DNA of 48,483 bases from Andreprevotia lacus DSM 23236 (GTDB lineage Bacteria; Pseudomonadota; Gammaproteobacteria; Burkholderiales; Chitinibacteraceae): NCBI RefSeq assembly GCF_900176275.1, contig NZ_FWXD01000025.1:1-48483 (forward strand), written 5' to 3'. The notes beneath the pieces are model-generated. The model saw only the letters and a program-made list of their open reading frames with translations, ran no database searches and was not told the origin of the DNA. A program made the translations under genes and the position numbers. This document shows positions 8,345 to 16,926 of this stretch, piece after piece. Position 1 is the stretch's first letter; each line of letters opens with the position of its first letter.

Positions 8345-9100
8345 TTATTTGCACTTGTCCTTGCCGGCCTGCACCTTGAACCGGTCCAGCGCCGCTGCGG
8401 GGCTGCCGGCAGGTACCTTGACGCGCTTCCACTGCGGCTCGATCACGTTCATGCCGCGCACGCGCTTGATCACGTCCAGGCAATAGACGCCGCCGGCTGC
8501 CGGCCACCAGCGATCGCCAGCACTCTCCAGAAAGCCGCTACGGGCCAGTACGCCCTCACGCTGCACAGGCGGGCGGTAGCACAGGTAATCGCCCCGTACG
8601 GCCTCCAGCCCCAGCAACGACAGCCAGTCCTTCAGGCGCGGCAGTGCCACGAACTGGCCCTGCCATGGCATTTCGTCGCGGCGCTTGAGCTTGCGCATCC
8701 CCCACAGACTCCACGGATTGAAGCCGGTTACCACCAGGCGCCCCTGCGGTGCCAGCACCCGCTCGGCCTCGCGCAGCACGGCATGCGGATCAAGGCAGAA
8801 ATCGAGTACATGCGGCAGCACCAACAAATCGAGCGATTGTTCGGCCACCGGCAAGGCGCCCGGGTCGCAGCGCAAGCTGCAGCCCTGACTGAGGCCCAGC
8901 GTGCTGCGCCAGGGCATGCGGTTGCTGCGCAGCGCATCGATCTGCGGCAATTCGAGCTGGGCCGCCTTGTAGCCGAAAATATCGACCACGGTGCGGTCAA
9001 ACCAGGCGCTTTCCTCGGTCAGCACATAGCGGCCTAGCGGCGTGGCCAGCCAAGCGGCAAAATGGTCGAAGGGCGATCCCATCATTTCAGGCAATGCCAT
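8345..9100 (-). CDS. SAM-dependent methyltransferase, YafS-like
   Basis: A class I methyltransferase of ~251 residues, substrate unknown. The core has an acidic segment (SLRCDPGALPVAEQSLDLLVLPHVLDF) followed by EAERVLAPQGRLVVTGFNPWS, typical of Methyltransf_11; the glycine-rich motif I is weakly conserved. In E. coli the gene between gloB and rnhA is the methyltransferase yafS, and here the same position is filled, which supports orthology. The start is uncertain: ATG 9100 overlaps the gloB start codon back to back, and ATG 9112 is also possible with AGGGGA upstream. Either way the two genes share a divergent overlapping start region with essentially no intergenic DNA. Confidence 0.8.
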   Translation of the reverse strand: MALPEMMGSPFDHFAAWLATPLGRYVLTEESAWFDRTVVDIFGYKAAQLELPQIDALRSNRMPWRSTLGLSQGCSLRCDPGALPVAEQSLDLLVLPHVLDFCLDPHAVLREAERVLAPQGRLVVTGFNPWSLWGMRKLKRRDEMPWQGQFVALPRLKDWLSLLGLEAVRGDYLCYRPPVQREGVLARSGFLESAGDRWWPAAGGVYCLDVIKRVRGMNVIEPQWKRVKVPAGSPAAALDRFKVQAGKDKCK

Positions 9101-9860
9101 GTTCAACGTCATTCCCCTGCCGATATTCGAAGACAATTATATCTGGATTATCGAACACCGCCGCCAGGTCGTCGCGGTCGATCCGGGCGATGCTGCTCCG
9201 TTGATGGACTGGCTGCAGGCGCAAGGGTTCACCCTGGCCGCCGTGCTGATCACTCATCATCATCACGATCATGTGGATGGCCTGCCGGCCCTGCGCAGTG
9301 CGTGGCCCAACCTACCGGTTTATGGCCCGCGCGGGCTCACCAACATCACGCATCCGCTGGATGACGGCGCAACGGCCCCGGTACTGGGCCACGCGTTCGA
9401 CGTGCTGGCCACCCCCGGCCATACGCTCGACCACCTGAGCTATTACGGCGCCGGGTTGCTGCTGTGCGGCGATACCCTGTTTGCCGGCGGCTGCGGTCGT
9501 CTGTTCGAGGGCACGCCGGCGCAGATGCATGCTTCGCTGCTGCGGCTGGCCGCACTGCCGGACGACACGCTGGTGTGCTGCACGCACGAATACACGCTGG
9601 CCAACCTGGCCTTTGCCCAGGCGGCCGACCCGGCCAATGCGGCACTGACCGCGCGCATCGCTACCGAAACGGCCAAACGGGCCGCCAATCGCCCCACCCT
9701 GCCCTCGACCATTGCGCTCGAAAAAGCCACCAATCCCTATCTGCGCTGCAGCGAGCCGGCACTGATTGCGAGCGCGCGTAAACAAGGTGCGACAAGCGAT
9801 GCGCCCGAGGTGGTTTTTGCCGCCTTGCGCAACTGGAAAAATCACTTTCGCCAAACCTGA
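9099..9860 (+). CDS. gloB: Hydroxyacylglutathione hydrolase (glyoxalase II)
   Basis: Hydrolyses S-lactoylglutathione to lactate and glutathione, the second step of methylglyoxal detoxification, in the cytosol. The metallo-beta-lactamase metal motif THHHHDHVDG is at about 50-59; ATPGHTLDH and the CGDTLFAGGCGRLFEGT block follow, and CTHEYTLANL is near 162. The C-terminal substrate domain ends with NPYLR and FAALRNWKNHF. At 253 residues it has the usual length. It lies next to mltD and the yafS-like gene, as in E. coli. Start ATG 9099 is placed at MFNVIPLP, the family's usual N terminus. Confidence 0.96.
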   Translation: MFNVIPLPIFEDNYIWIIEHRRQVVAVDPGDAAPLMDWLQAQGFTLAAVLITHHHHDHVDGLPALRSAWPNLPVYGPRGLTNITHPLDDGATAPVLGHAFDVLATPGHTLDHLSYYGAGLLLCGDTLFAGGCGRLFEGTPAQMHASLLRLAALPDDTLVCCTHEYTLANLAFAQAADPANAALTARIATETAKRAANRPTLPSTIALEKATNPYLRCSEPALIASARKQGATSDAPEVVFAALRNWKNHFRQT

Positions 9861-9962
9861 AAAAGCTGGCACGACCTTGCCGTAAGCGCCTGTTTTGGTT
9901 GACACATCCCCATATCGGCGGGCACCATCAATGAATTAGAAAATCATGAAGGCACGCGGCCC

Positions 9963-11552
9963 ATGCAGCGCTCCCTGATCGCCGGCCTGATTGCCGGTTT
10001 GCTGGCCAGTTTTTATGCCACCAGCGCCCTTGCCGATACCCCTGCAATTTCCCGCCTCGACTTCCAGCTGACCGACCCTGCCAACCGTGGCGATGCGGAC
10101 GGCACCATCAACGCCCTGTTCGGTGAAATCAATCAAGTACCCGCGTATACCGACCTGTGGTCGCGCGTGCGCGCGGGCTTCACCATTCCGGACGTGGACA
10201 ATGCGCTGACCGAGAAATGGGAAAACTATTACGCAGCACGGCCGGAATACCTGAACCGCATCATTGCGCGCGGCAGCCGCTATCTGTACTTCGTGGCCAA
10301 CGAAGTCGAACGCCGTGGCCTGCCGATGGAGCTGGCGCTGCTGCCGATGATCGAATCGGCCTACAACCCCAAGGCCGAATCACCAGCGCGAGCGGCCGGC
10401 ATGTGGCAATTCATCCCCGACACCGGCAAGCGTTACGGGCTGGAGCGTACCTGGTGGTATGACGGCCGCCGCGACGTGGTTGCCGCCACCGATGCAGCGC
10501 TGGACTACCTGACCACGCTGAACGGCATGTTCAACGACTGGCAACTGGCACTGGCCAGCTACAACTGGGGCGAGAACGCCGTGGCACGTGCGGTGAACAA
10601 GAATCAGGCTGCCGGCCTGCCGATTGATTTCGCCAACCTGCGCATGCCGGATGAAACACGCAACTACGTGCCCAAGCTCCTGGCAGTGCGCAACATCATC
10701 GCCAACCCGCAAGCTTATGGCATCCAGCTGTCCAGCCTGCCCAACAGCCCCTATTTCGCCACCATCCAGACCGGCCGCCACATGGACGTGAAGGTTGCCG
10801 CCGAGCTGGCCGAAATCCCGGTGGATGAGCTGCTGCGCCTCAACCCGGGCTTCATCCGCCCGGTGATCGCCTACAAGGACGAGCGCAAGCTGGTGCTGCC
10901 GGCCGACAAGGTCGACACCTTCCAGCGTAATCTGGCCGTGTTCGACAAACCGCTGCTGAACTGGCAACCCTATGTGACCAAGCCGGGCGAATCGTTCGAC
11001 AAGATGGCCAGCACCTTCGGCATTTCGGCCGTCGAGCTCAGAGACATCAACGACATTGCCCAGCGCGAGCGCAGTGCGCGCGGCCAGACCATCCTGGTGC
11101 CCATGGTGGCCGGGCTTGATCTGTCCGAGCGGCAGACGCTGGTGGCACTGGCTGCCAACAAGCAGGCCGACCCGCTGGATACCGGTGCGCAGGATGCACC
11201 GCGCGCCGTCAATCGCGCCCGCGAACATCAGGTGGCCAAGGGCGACACCGTCTTCAACATCGCCAAGCGCTACGGTGTGAGCGTGGCCACACTGCGCGAG
11301 GCCAACGGCCTGCGTGGCAATGCCATCCATGCCGGGCAAGTGTTGAAGGTGGCCGCCGTGGAAGCACCGCGCGGCAAGGCTGCAGCAGCGGCCCAGGCCA
11401 AGGCCGAGCACGACTTCGTGGTGGTCAAGCGCGGCGACACGCTGGCTTCCATTGCCAAGCGCTACAAGCTGACCGTGGCCGACCTCAAGCGCATCAACAA
11501 GCTGGGCAACAAGGCAGCGGTGGCACCGGGTGTAAAGCTGGCGTTGAACTGA
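9963..11552 (+). CDS. mltD: Membrane-bound lytic murein transglycosylase D
   Basis: Cleaves peptidoglycan with formation of 1,6-anhydromuramic acid, in the periplasm. It has a signal peptide (1-24, ends SALA). The SLT catalytic domain spans roughly 105-260, with the catalytic Glu in MIESAYNPKAES, then AAGMWQF, the LASYNWG motif and RNYVPKLLA. Three LysM units that bind glycan follow: a degenerate one near 335-380 (YVTKPGESFDKMA), one near 422-463 (HQVAKGDTVFNIAKRYGV) and one near 482-527 (VVVKRGDTLASIAKRYKL). No lipobox Cys is visible, unlike E. coli MltD, so anchoring may differ. It is followed by a strong terminator. Confidence 0.95.
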   Translation: MQRSLIAGLIAGLLASFYATSALADTPAISRLDFQLTDPANRGDADGTINALFGEINQVPAYTDLWSRVRAGFTIPDVDNALTEKWENYYAARPEYLNRIIARGSRYLYFVANEVERRGLPMELALLPMIESAYNPKAESPARAAGMWQFIPDTGKRYGLERTWWYDGRRDVVAATDAALDYLTTLNGMFNDWQLALASYNWGENAVARAVNKNQAAGLPIDFANLRMPDETRNYVPKLLAVRNIIANPQAYGIQLSSLPNSPYFATIQTGRHMDVKVAAELAEIPVDELLRLNPGFIRPVIAYKDERKLVLPADKVDTFQRNLAVFDKPLLNWQPYVTKPGESFDKMASTFGISAVELRDINDIAQRERSARGQTILVPMVAGLDLSERQTLVALAANKQADPLDTGAQDAPRAVNRAREHQVAKGDTVFNIAKRYGVSVATLREANGLRGNAIHAGQVLKVAAVEAPRGKAAAAAQAKAEHDFVVVKRGDTLASIAKRYKLTVADLKRINKLGNKAAVAPGVKLALN

Positions 11553-11567
11553 GTAGTTCAGGCTCAC

Positions 11568-11601
11568 AAAAAAAAGCCCATCGCGTGATGGGCTTTTTTT
11601 G
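11568..11601. terminator. Rho-independent terminator after mltD
   Basis: AAAAAAAGCCCATC (11569-11582) pairs with GATGGGCTTTTTTT (11587-11600) around GCGT. Runs of A and T on both sides mean it could also work on the minus strand for the gene ending at 11772. Confidence 0.92.
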
Positions 11602-11771
11602 TAGTGGCAGCGCTGCCGACGCTACATCCCGGCCAACGGCGCGATGTCATGCGCGACAGGCTAGGGGGTATTTGGCCCCCTGGTGAAGCGGTGCTGACAC
11701 GGCACGCGAAACACAGACAGAACTCGACCATACGGCGCGTAGCGCAGACAGCCCGGTTTTGTTAGCCGCGC

Positions 11772-12545
11772 TCAATCACTCGCTACGCGCCAGTGCCCGT
11801 GTTCTCGTACCATGGTAAATAGCACGCTGCGGCTGGGCTGGATATTCGGGAATGCCTTGCTCATACCCGGATCACGCGCCCACGGTTTGGGGGATTGCCA
11901 CTCCAGCACGGCCTGCACCTGCATCAAGGTCAGCTTACCGGATTTCTGCCGTGGGCCGGTCAGCAGCACATCCCGCACCACATAGCCCTCTGCCGCGCAA
12001 ATCGCGCCATGACGCAACGCAGCCTCACCATCAGGCGTCGCGACGAAAATCAGGTGGGTACGCGTATTCCAACCGTCCCCCACCGTCTTGAGCTGCGGTT
12101 TCTCGTAGGCCCCGAACAGCACCAGCTGCTCCAGCGCGCGCCGGCGTGTGTCGTAGGCATCCAGCTCCAAGCGGGGCTGATAATCCACACTGCGGTCACA
12201 CAGCGTGGCCTCGGCAAAGGCAGCGGGCTGCTGGCGGATCGCATCGGCCAGCAGCGGTTGAAAGCGTGCAACCGAGGCAGAATCCGGCAGCAGCCAGCGC
12301 GCCAGCAACACCAGTGCAATCAGCAGCACAGTTCCACCGCCGAAGCCGGCCAGCACCGCGGGGCTACGCAGCCAGGCTGGCACGACCCAGCGTCTGGGCG
12401 GCGGCTCGTCTTCGTCATCCGGCGGCCCGATCCGGGCAGATACCGCATTAGGGATGGAAACGGGGGGCTGCGGCATGGCTGCACCACACGCGCCGCAGAA
12501 ACGCGCCTTGTCATCCACTGCGGCTTTACAGCGCGGGCAGGTCAT
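11772..12545 (-). CDS. Zinc-ribbon membrane protein, function unknown (cluster gene 3)
   Basis: 257 residues. The chain opens with a zinc ribbon, MTCPRCKAAV...FCGACG (two CxxC pairs, residues 3-21), then a Pro/acidic linker (PPDDEDEPPP). One TM helix follows at about 62-82 (VLAGFGGGTVLLIALVLLARW). The remaining ~175 residues should be periplasmic, with Cys in ATLCDRS and GAICAAEG. Topology by the positive-inside rule puts the ribbon in the cytoplasm. I start at ATG 12545 directly before the ribbon; the upstream open frame is in the neighbouring gene. It starts 11 nt after the stop of the next zinc-ribbon gene, so the two are surely co-transcribed. No family recognised for the C-terminal domain. 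Confidence 0.7.
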   Translation of the reverse strand: MTCPRCKAAVDDKARFCGACGAAMPQPPVSIPNAVSARIGPPDDEDEPPPRRWVVPAWLRSPAVLAGFGGGTVLLIALVLLARWLLPDSASVARFQPLLADAIRQQPAAFAEATLCDRSVDYQPRLELDAYDTRRRALEQLVLFGAYEKPQLKTVGDGWNTRTHLIFVATPDGEAALRHGAICAAEGYVVRDVLLTGPRQKSGKLTLMQVQAVLEWQSPKPWARDPGMSKAFPNIQPSRSVLFTMVREHGHWRVASD

Positions 12546-12555
12546 GCTCACGGGA

Positions 12556-13707
12556 TCAACGCAGCTTGTGGCCGCATTCGCCGCAGAAGCCGTCTGCCGC
12601 ACCAACCGGCGCATGGCAGGACGGGCAGCTTGCTGCTGACGTCGCCACAGGATCGGCGGCAACCTGCTCGGCCTGCGCAACCGGAGCCTGAGGGTGAGAG
12701 GCGGCCGCATCCAGCTTTTGCTTCATTTCGCCGCCAGCCTTGTTCAGCCGGGCCTCGATCTCGCTGGCATCCACGTCAGCCGCTGCGTCGAAATAGGTGA
12801 TGGCAATCCCCTTGATCGCGACCAGCGTTGGCAGCACTAGCGCCAGCGCGCCAAGCAGGCCTCCGGTAAAGCCCATCACGCCGGAGTAAGCCGGCTTGAG
12901 GCCACTTGCCCCCGCCAGCAGCATGCCGAGCATGCCCGGGCCGCCCGGTGCAGAGCCAAAGCCAGCGGCGCTGTTGTAATCAGCGCCGGTTTCAGCGGCC
13001 TGGCGCAGGATCGACGCTGCCATGCCGGTGGTCAATCCAAACCCTGAGAAGAAAATCATGAACGAGCAGAACACCACGATGCCGAGCACGAAATAGAGCA
13101 CCAGCTCATAAATCATCACCTGCAGCAGGTTCTGGCGCGCAATCGCCCACAGCTTGGCCACGGCCTGCGCAATGGTATTGCCGGCCCAGAATGCCGGGGC
13201 AGTCAGCGGGTAGACGACAAAGGTCAGCGCAAAGAACACCACACCAAAAATCAGCGTAGCCACAGGATGCACGATCAGGAACAGCACCGGTCCCAGCACC
13301 GGAATCTTGCAGATGAACAACAACAAGGCCAATACCAGCACCAGGGCCAGTATGCCGACAAAGATCAGCAGAAAGAACAGAATCTGGCGATGCCCGGTAG
13401 CCAGGGCTGCCAGTACGGCCTCGCGCACGGTTGGCACGGCACCGGTTTGCACTTCACGCATCAGATAAATGCCCACGGCAAACACACCGTAGAAAAACAC
13501 CAGCGCCCCCGTCAGCGTGAACAGCATGGCCAGCAAACCGCCGAAGCCGCCGCCTAGCGCCGCGGCCAGATATCCACCCAGCGCAATGATGATCATGGCC
13601 GACACGGCTGTCGCGGCCCCCAGCGCACCTGCCTGCCAGCGCTGTACGGCCGATACGGCGTCAAACACACGCACAGCAGTTCTGATTTGTTGCGAAATCG
13701 TACTCAT
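12556..13707 (-). CDS. Polytopic membrane protein with C-terminal zinc ribbon (cluster gene 2)
   Basis: 383 residues with about seven hydrophobic helices, for example near 25-60, 62-82, 104-130, 138-160, 195-215 and 262-290. They include long stretches of small and aliphatic residues (LALVLVLALLLFICKIPVLG). A cytoplasmic tail (ASEIEARLNKAGGEMKQKLDAAA) leads to a C-terminal zinc ribbon, CPSCHAPVG...FCGECGHKL. Here the ribbon is at the C terminus, whereas both neighbours have it at the N terminus. Function is unknown; it could be a membrane platform for the other two. ATG 13707 has only a weak GGGA upstream. A 178-nt gap separates it from the upstream cluster gene. Confidence 0.7.
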   Translation of the reverse strand: MSTISQQIRTAVRVFDAVSAVQRWQAGALGAATAVSAMIIIALGGYLAAALGGGFGGLLAMLFTLTGALVFFYGVFAVGIYLMREVQTGAVPTVREAVLAALATGHRQILFFLLIFVGILALVLVLALLLFICKIPVLGPVLFLIVHPVATLIFGVVFFALTFVVYPLTAPAFWAGNTIAQAVAKLWAIARQNLLQVMIYELVLYFVLGIVVFCSFMIFFSGFGLTTGMAASILRQAAETGADYNSAAGFGSAPGGPGMLGMLLAGASGLKPAYSGVMGFTGGLLGALALVLPTLVAIKGIAITYFDAAADVDASEIEARLNKAGGEMKQKLDAAASHPQAPVAQAEQVAADPVATSAASCPSCHAPVGAADGFCGECGHKLR

Positions 13708-13885
13708 CGTTTTTATATTCCCAGTCTTCGTTTGGGGCACTCACGCCCCCAGACGGTTGATTTGCAAAACACCGGCCCGCACCACTGCCGAACAATTGCA
13801 TGCCCTCTCATAGCCCAAGGAGAGAACCCGGCCAAGCTCCCTGTATTGCACTGACCATCGCAGCGGCCGACGCTACATCAAGGTA

Positions 13886-15808
13886 CTAGCGACGGCGATC
13901 CATGCCCTGGGAGGAATCGCGCAGCTTCACACACTCCGGATCGCCTGTGTTGTTGTTGCAATACGTGGCCTTGCACAACTCACGCGCCACAAACGTGGGC
14001 TTCTCCGCGCAAGCGGCAAACCCGTTGGTACGAGTGACGGCAGGTGCAGCCGTCGGCGCCGCGGTCGGCGCAGCTTCACGCGCCTGTGTCGTGCGCGGCG
14101 TCGGTGCCGGCGTGACGGTCGGCTTGGTCTTGGGCTTGGGGGTCGGCGAAGGTTTGGGTTTGTTGCCCGTATCGACAACAGCCGTCGGCGCTACCGCCGG
14201 CAGCACAGTGGGCTCGGCCGTTGTCTGCGGGCTGGGCGCGGCGGTCGGCGCCGGCTGCTCGGTCGGCGCAGCGGTCGGCACTGGCGTTGCCGCCACGGCG
14301 GTGCTGGCAACCGATGCCGCCGGGCTCTTGAGACCAGACGATTTGCCCGGCCCAAACAGATATACCCCGCCCGCGATGACCGTGAACAATGCAACCAGCG
14401 TGCCAATGATCAAACCCAGCCTGAACGGCGATTGACCACCACGCTCGGACGGTACGGCCTTGTCGGCTGGTGGCGCAGCAGGTGGCTGCGGTGCCGGGGC
14501 ACTGCGTACCGGCGCTGGGGCAGCTGCGGCAGCCTCGGCACGAGGCTCCGGCGGTTTGGGACTTGTCACAGCAACGGGTACTTCGGCCTTGGCTGCCGGC
14601 TTCGCTTCGGCTGCCGGGGCGGCAAGCAGGTCGGCCAGGGGGTCGGGTTTGTTGTCCATCCCGGCCGGGTGGGCCGCTACGGAGGCTGGTTGCGGTGCTT
14701 GCCCGGGCGCAGCAGCCAGCAGGTCAGCCACCGGGTCGGCCTTGCTCACGGCTGCGGCAGCCTCATCGGCAACATGGGCCACTTCGGCCGCGTGACCGAC
14801 AGCCGGCGGTACAACGGCAGGGGCCGGGGCCGGGGCGAGCAAGTCGGCCAACGTGTCTGCCACCGCCGCTTGCGGGGCGGCAGCTTCGGCCACATGCGAT
14901 GCAATCGCTTGCTGAGGTTGAGGCTCGGCAGCGGCTTCCGCCACGACGGGCGCGGCCTGCAACAAATCAGCCAGTGGATCGACATGACTCGCTGCTACTT
15001 CGGCCACGGCCTCCGGCTGAACAGCGTCGGCTACCGGGGCAACGGCTGGCTCGGCTGGGGCAGCCTGCAGCAAATCGGCCAGCGGATCGACCCGGGCTTC
15101 CGCCGTAGCGACGACGTCCGGCTGCGCTGCTGGTGCAATCGACGGGGCTACAGACTCAACCGTGGCAGAGGCAGGGGCCGCCCGCAGCAGATCAGCCAGC
15201 GGATCGATATGGGTATTGGCAGCGGTCGCAGCCGTTGCCGGCTGGGCCACTGCCGGAGGCGCAACCGGTTCATGCGCCACAGGAGCGGCCTGCAGCAAAT
15301 CAGCCAACGGATCGGCGGCTGGCGCCGCTGCGACCGGCGCTGCGGGGGCCTCTGCGTGGGCAGGTGTTGTGGCTTGGGCGTAGGAAACCGCTGGGGGGAC
15401 GTCAGCAGCTGCCGGCTCGGCAGGCTGCCATGTCGCCGGGGCAGCGGGCGCGGCACCCAGCAGGTCGGCCAGCGGATCTGCCGCTGCAGCAGCGACTACA
15501 GGGCTGGCAACAACGGCAGGCGCTGCATGCACTTCGGCATGCGGTGCGGCCACTGCGGGGGCACCACCCAGTATGGCGTCGATGGCATCCGGCTGGCGGT
15601 TGCCGGCCACCTCAGGCGCAGCAGGCTGCTGCGCGTTGTCGTTCAACGCCTCCAGCGCCACCACGGGCTTGCCGCAACCGTTGCAGAACTTGCGTCCCAG
15701 TGCATTGGGTACACCACAATGCGGGCAAGGTTGTTGCAGCGTAATCCCGCAATTGAGGCAGAACTTGGCCGAACTCTTGTTTTCGTGGTTGCACTGAGGA
15801 CATTGCAT
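13886..15808 (-). CDS. Double zinc-ribbon, Ala/Pro-rich repeat, single-TM protein (cluster gene 1)
   Basis: 640 residues in clear sections. Residues 1-47 hold two zinc ribbons in tandem: CPQCNHENKSSAKFCLNCG and CPHCGVPNALGRKFCNGCG. A long Ala/Pro/Val-rich region (~65-445) follows, with eight copies of DPLADLL or a close variant (DTLADLL, DPVADLL), spaced 25-50 residues. One TM helix is near 463-485 (LGLIIGTLVALFTVIAGGVYLF). A Pro/Thr/Lys-rich stalk (PSPTPKPKTKPTVTP) ends in a small domain with four Cys (FAACAEK, ELCKATYC, PECVKL), probably periplasmic and disulfide-bonded. Composition is strongly biased but the frame is intact. ATG 15808 directly precedes the first ribbon. No known family is recognised beyond the ribbons. 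Confidence 0.7.
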   Translation of the reverse strand: MQCPQCNHENKSSAKFCLNCGITLQQPCPHCGVPNALGRKFCNGCGKPVVALEALNDNAQQPAAPEVAGNRQPDAIDAILGGAPAVAAPHAEVHAAPAVVASPVVAAAAADPLADLLGAAPAAPATWQPAEPAAADVPPAVSYAQATTPAHAEAPAAPVAAAPAADPLADLLQAAPVAHEPVAPPAVAQPATAATAANTHIDPLADLLRAAPASATVESVAPSIAPAAQPDVVATAEARVDPLADLLQAAPAEPAVAPVADAVQPEAVAEVAASHVDPLADLLQAAPVVAEAAAEPQPQQAIASHVAEAAAPQAAVADTLADLLAPAPAPAVVPPAVGHAAEVAHVADEAAAAVSKADPVADLLAAAPGQAPQPASVAAHPAGMDNKPDPLADLLAAPAAEAKPAAKAEVPVAVTSPKPPEPRAEAAAAAPAPVRSAPAPQPPAAPPADKAVPSERGGQSPFRLGLIIGTLVALFTVIAGGVYLFGPGKSSGLKSPAASVASTAVAATPVPTAAPTEQPAPTAAPSPQTTAEPTVLPAVAPTAVVDTGNKPKPSPTPKPKTKPTVTPAPTPRTTQAREAAPTAAPTAAPAVTRTNGFAACAEKPTFVARELCKATYCNNNTGDPECVKLRDSSQGMDRRR

Positions 15809-15918
15809 CGGGTGATCTCTGGGCGAAAGACAAAAGAAAGCACCCGATTTCACCCCATTACACCGAAAAACTCAACCTCGCCAGTGGGGATATGATGCAA
15901 ATACCATAGCGGGCTACC

Positions 15919-16665
15919 TCATTCGTCATCCTCGCTGTCATCGGCATCCAGCATTTGACCCTCTGCCAGCCACTTGGCGTGGTGCTCGCGGATCAGCTGC
16001 ACCGCGTCCTCTATCGTGTCGACCACCACCGGGATTTCCATGTCCACCGGGCTGGCCAGGCCGGCACCGCTGTCGACCATATAGTGATCGGCCCAGTCGA
16101 CCAGCTCATGCCACATCTCGCCCACCAGGATCAGTGGCGTGCCATACAGCTTGCGCACCTGCAGCAACTGCCAGACCATGGACAGCTCCAGCAGCGTGCC
16201 GATGCCGCCCGGCGTGACGATGAAGGCATTCGAGCGCTGCACGAAGTGATGCAGGCGCGAGAAGAAGGTTTTGTGCTCGAAGGTACGGCCAACGTAGTCG
16301 TTGACGTTCTGCTCGAAGTCCAGATCGATGCGGATGCCGACCGAGGCATCCAGATTATCCGGCGCGCCTTGCCGGGCACCTTCGTTGGCGGCCTGCATCA
16401 GGCCGGGCCCGCCGCCAGTGACGATGCGGCAGCCCATGGCCGCCAGTTGCGAGGCCAGCTGCTTCACCGCCTCATACGACGGCGTGTTGTCCTGGATGCG
16501 TGCCGAGCCAAAGATCGTCACGTGGTAATAGGGGGTGTGGGCCGGGCGCAGCCGGGTCAGCTCATCGACCGAATCCCACAGTTTCAGCACCACGTCGGAC
16601 ACGATGCGCAGTGCAAAATCGTCCTCGACGGTGCCGACGGCCTTGTTCAAACGGCGCTCTCCCAT
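15919..16665 (-). CDS. LOG-family protein (TIGR00730-like nucleotide-binding Rossmann fold)
   Basis: 248 residues. The family motifs are GGGPGLMQAANEGA (~89-102) and PGGIGTLLEL (~165-174), the PGGxGTxxE signature. Relatives act as cytokinin-riboside 5'-monophosphate phosphoribohydrolases or bind nucleotides; many bacterial members are labelled lysine decarboxylase in error. The precise substrate here is unknown. ATG 16665 has GGGAG 9 nt upstream, which decides the start over longer versions. The C terminus is acidic (DADDSEDDE). It is divergent from the phosphofructokinase gene with ~260 nt between them, which must hold both promoters; no clear motif is seen there. Confidence 0.88.
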   Translation of the reverse strand: MGERRLNKAVGTVEDDFALRIVSDVVLKLWDSVDELTRLRPAHTPYYHVTIFGSARIQDNTPSYEAVKQLASQLAAMGCRIVTGGGPGLMQAANEGARQGAPDNLDASVGIRIDLDFEQNVNDYVGRTFEHKTFFSRLHHFVQRSNAFIVTPGGIGTLLELSMVWQLLQVRKLYGTPLILVGEMWHELVDWADHYMVDSGAGLASPVDMEIPVVVDTIEDAVQLIREHHAKWLAEGQMLDADDSEDDE

Positions 16666-16926
16666 GATTGTTCTCCCTTGTGTTTGAAATTCCAGCATAG
16701 CGGGCGCTTGCCGCCGCAGCCCTAGGGATTTGTGCGTATCCTGACTGGCTGTTTTCTGGCATGCTGCGCGCCGCCCCAAGCGTGGTCACTACCGCTATCC
16801 CCTAGCGGAAACTCCCGATGTTGTGCCCTGCAGCATCACGCACAATGAATCAAGGCCACGATAGAAGCCGCGCAGCCCAACCGGGGTTTGCGCGCAGAAC
16901 CGCCCATCGCAAGCGAGGTATGCTCC

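Noticed and set aside
11601-13875. GCCGACGCTACATC occurs at both ~11615 and ~13867, possibly a REP-like element
   Set aside because: Only 14 nt are shared, the flanking stems are imperfect, and no third copy was noticed; too little to call a repeat family.
14600-15500. Regularly spaced repeats that could suggest a CRISPR or tandem DNA repeat
   Set aside because: The repeats are in the protein sequence (DPLADLL) with variable DNA and spacers within an open frame; not CRISPR.
14432-15895. A 487-codon open frame on the plus strand, rich in Gly and Arg
   Set aside because: It lies antisense to the Ala/Pro-rich repeat protein. High GC and biased codons keep the opposite strand open; the protein has no family features, and the minus-strand frame has zinc ribbons and a TM helix.
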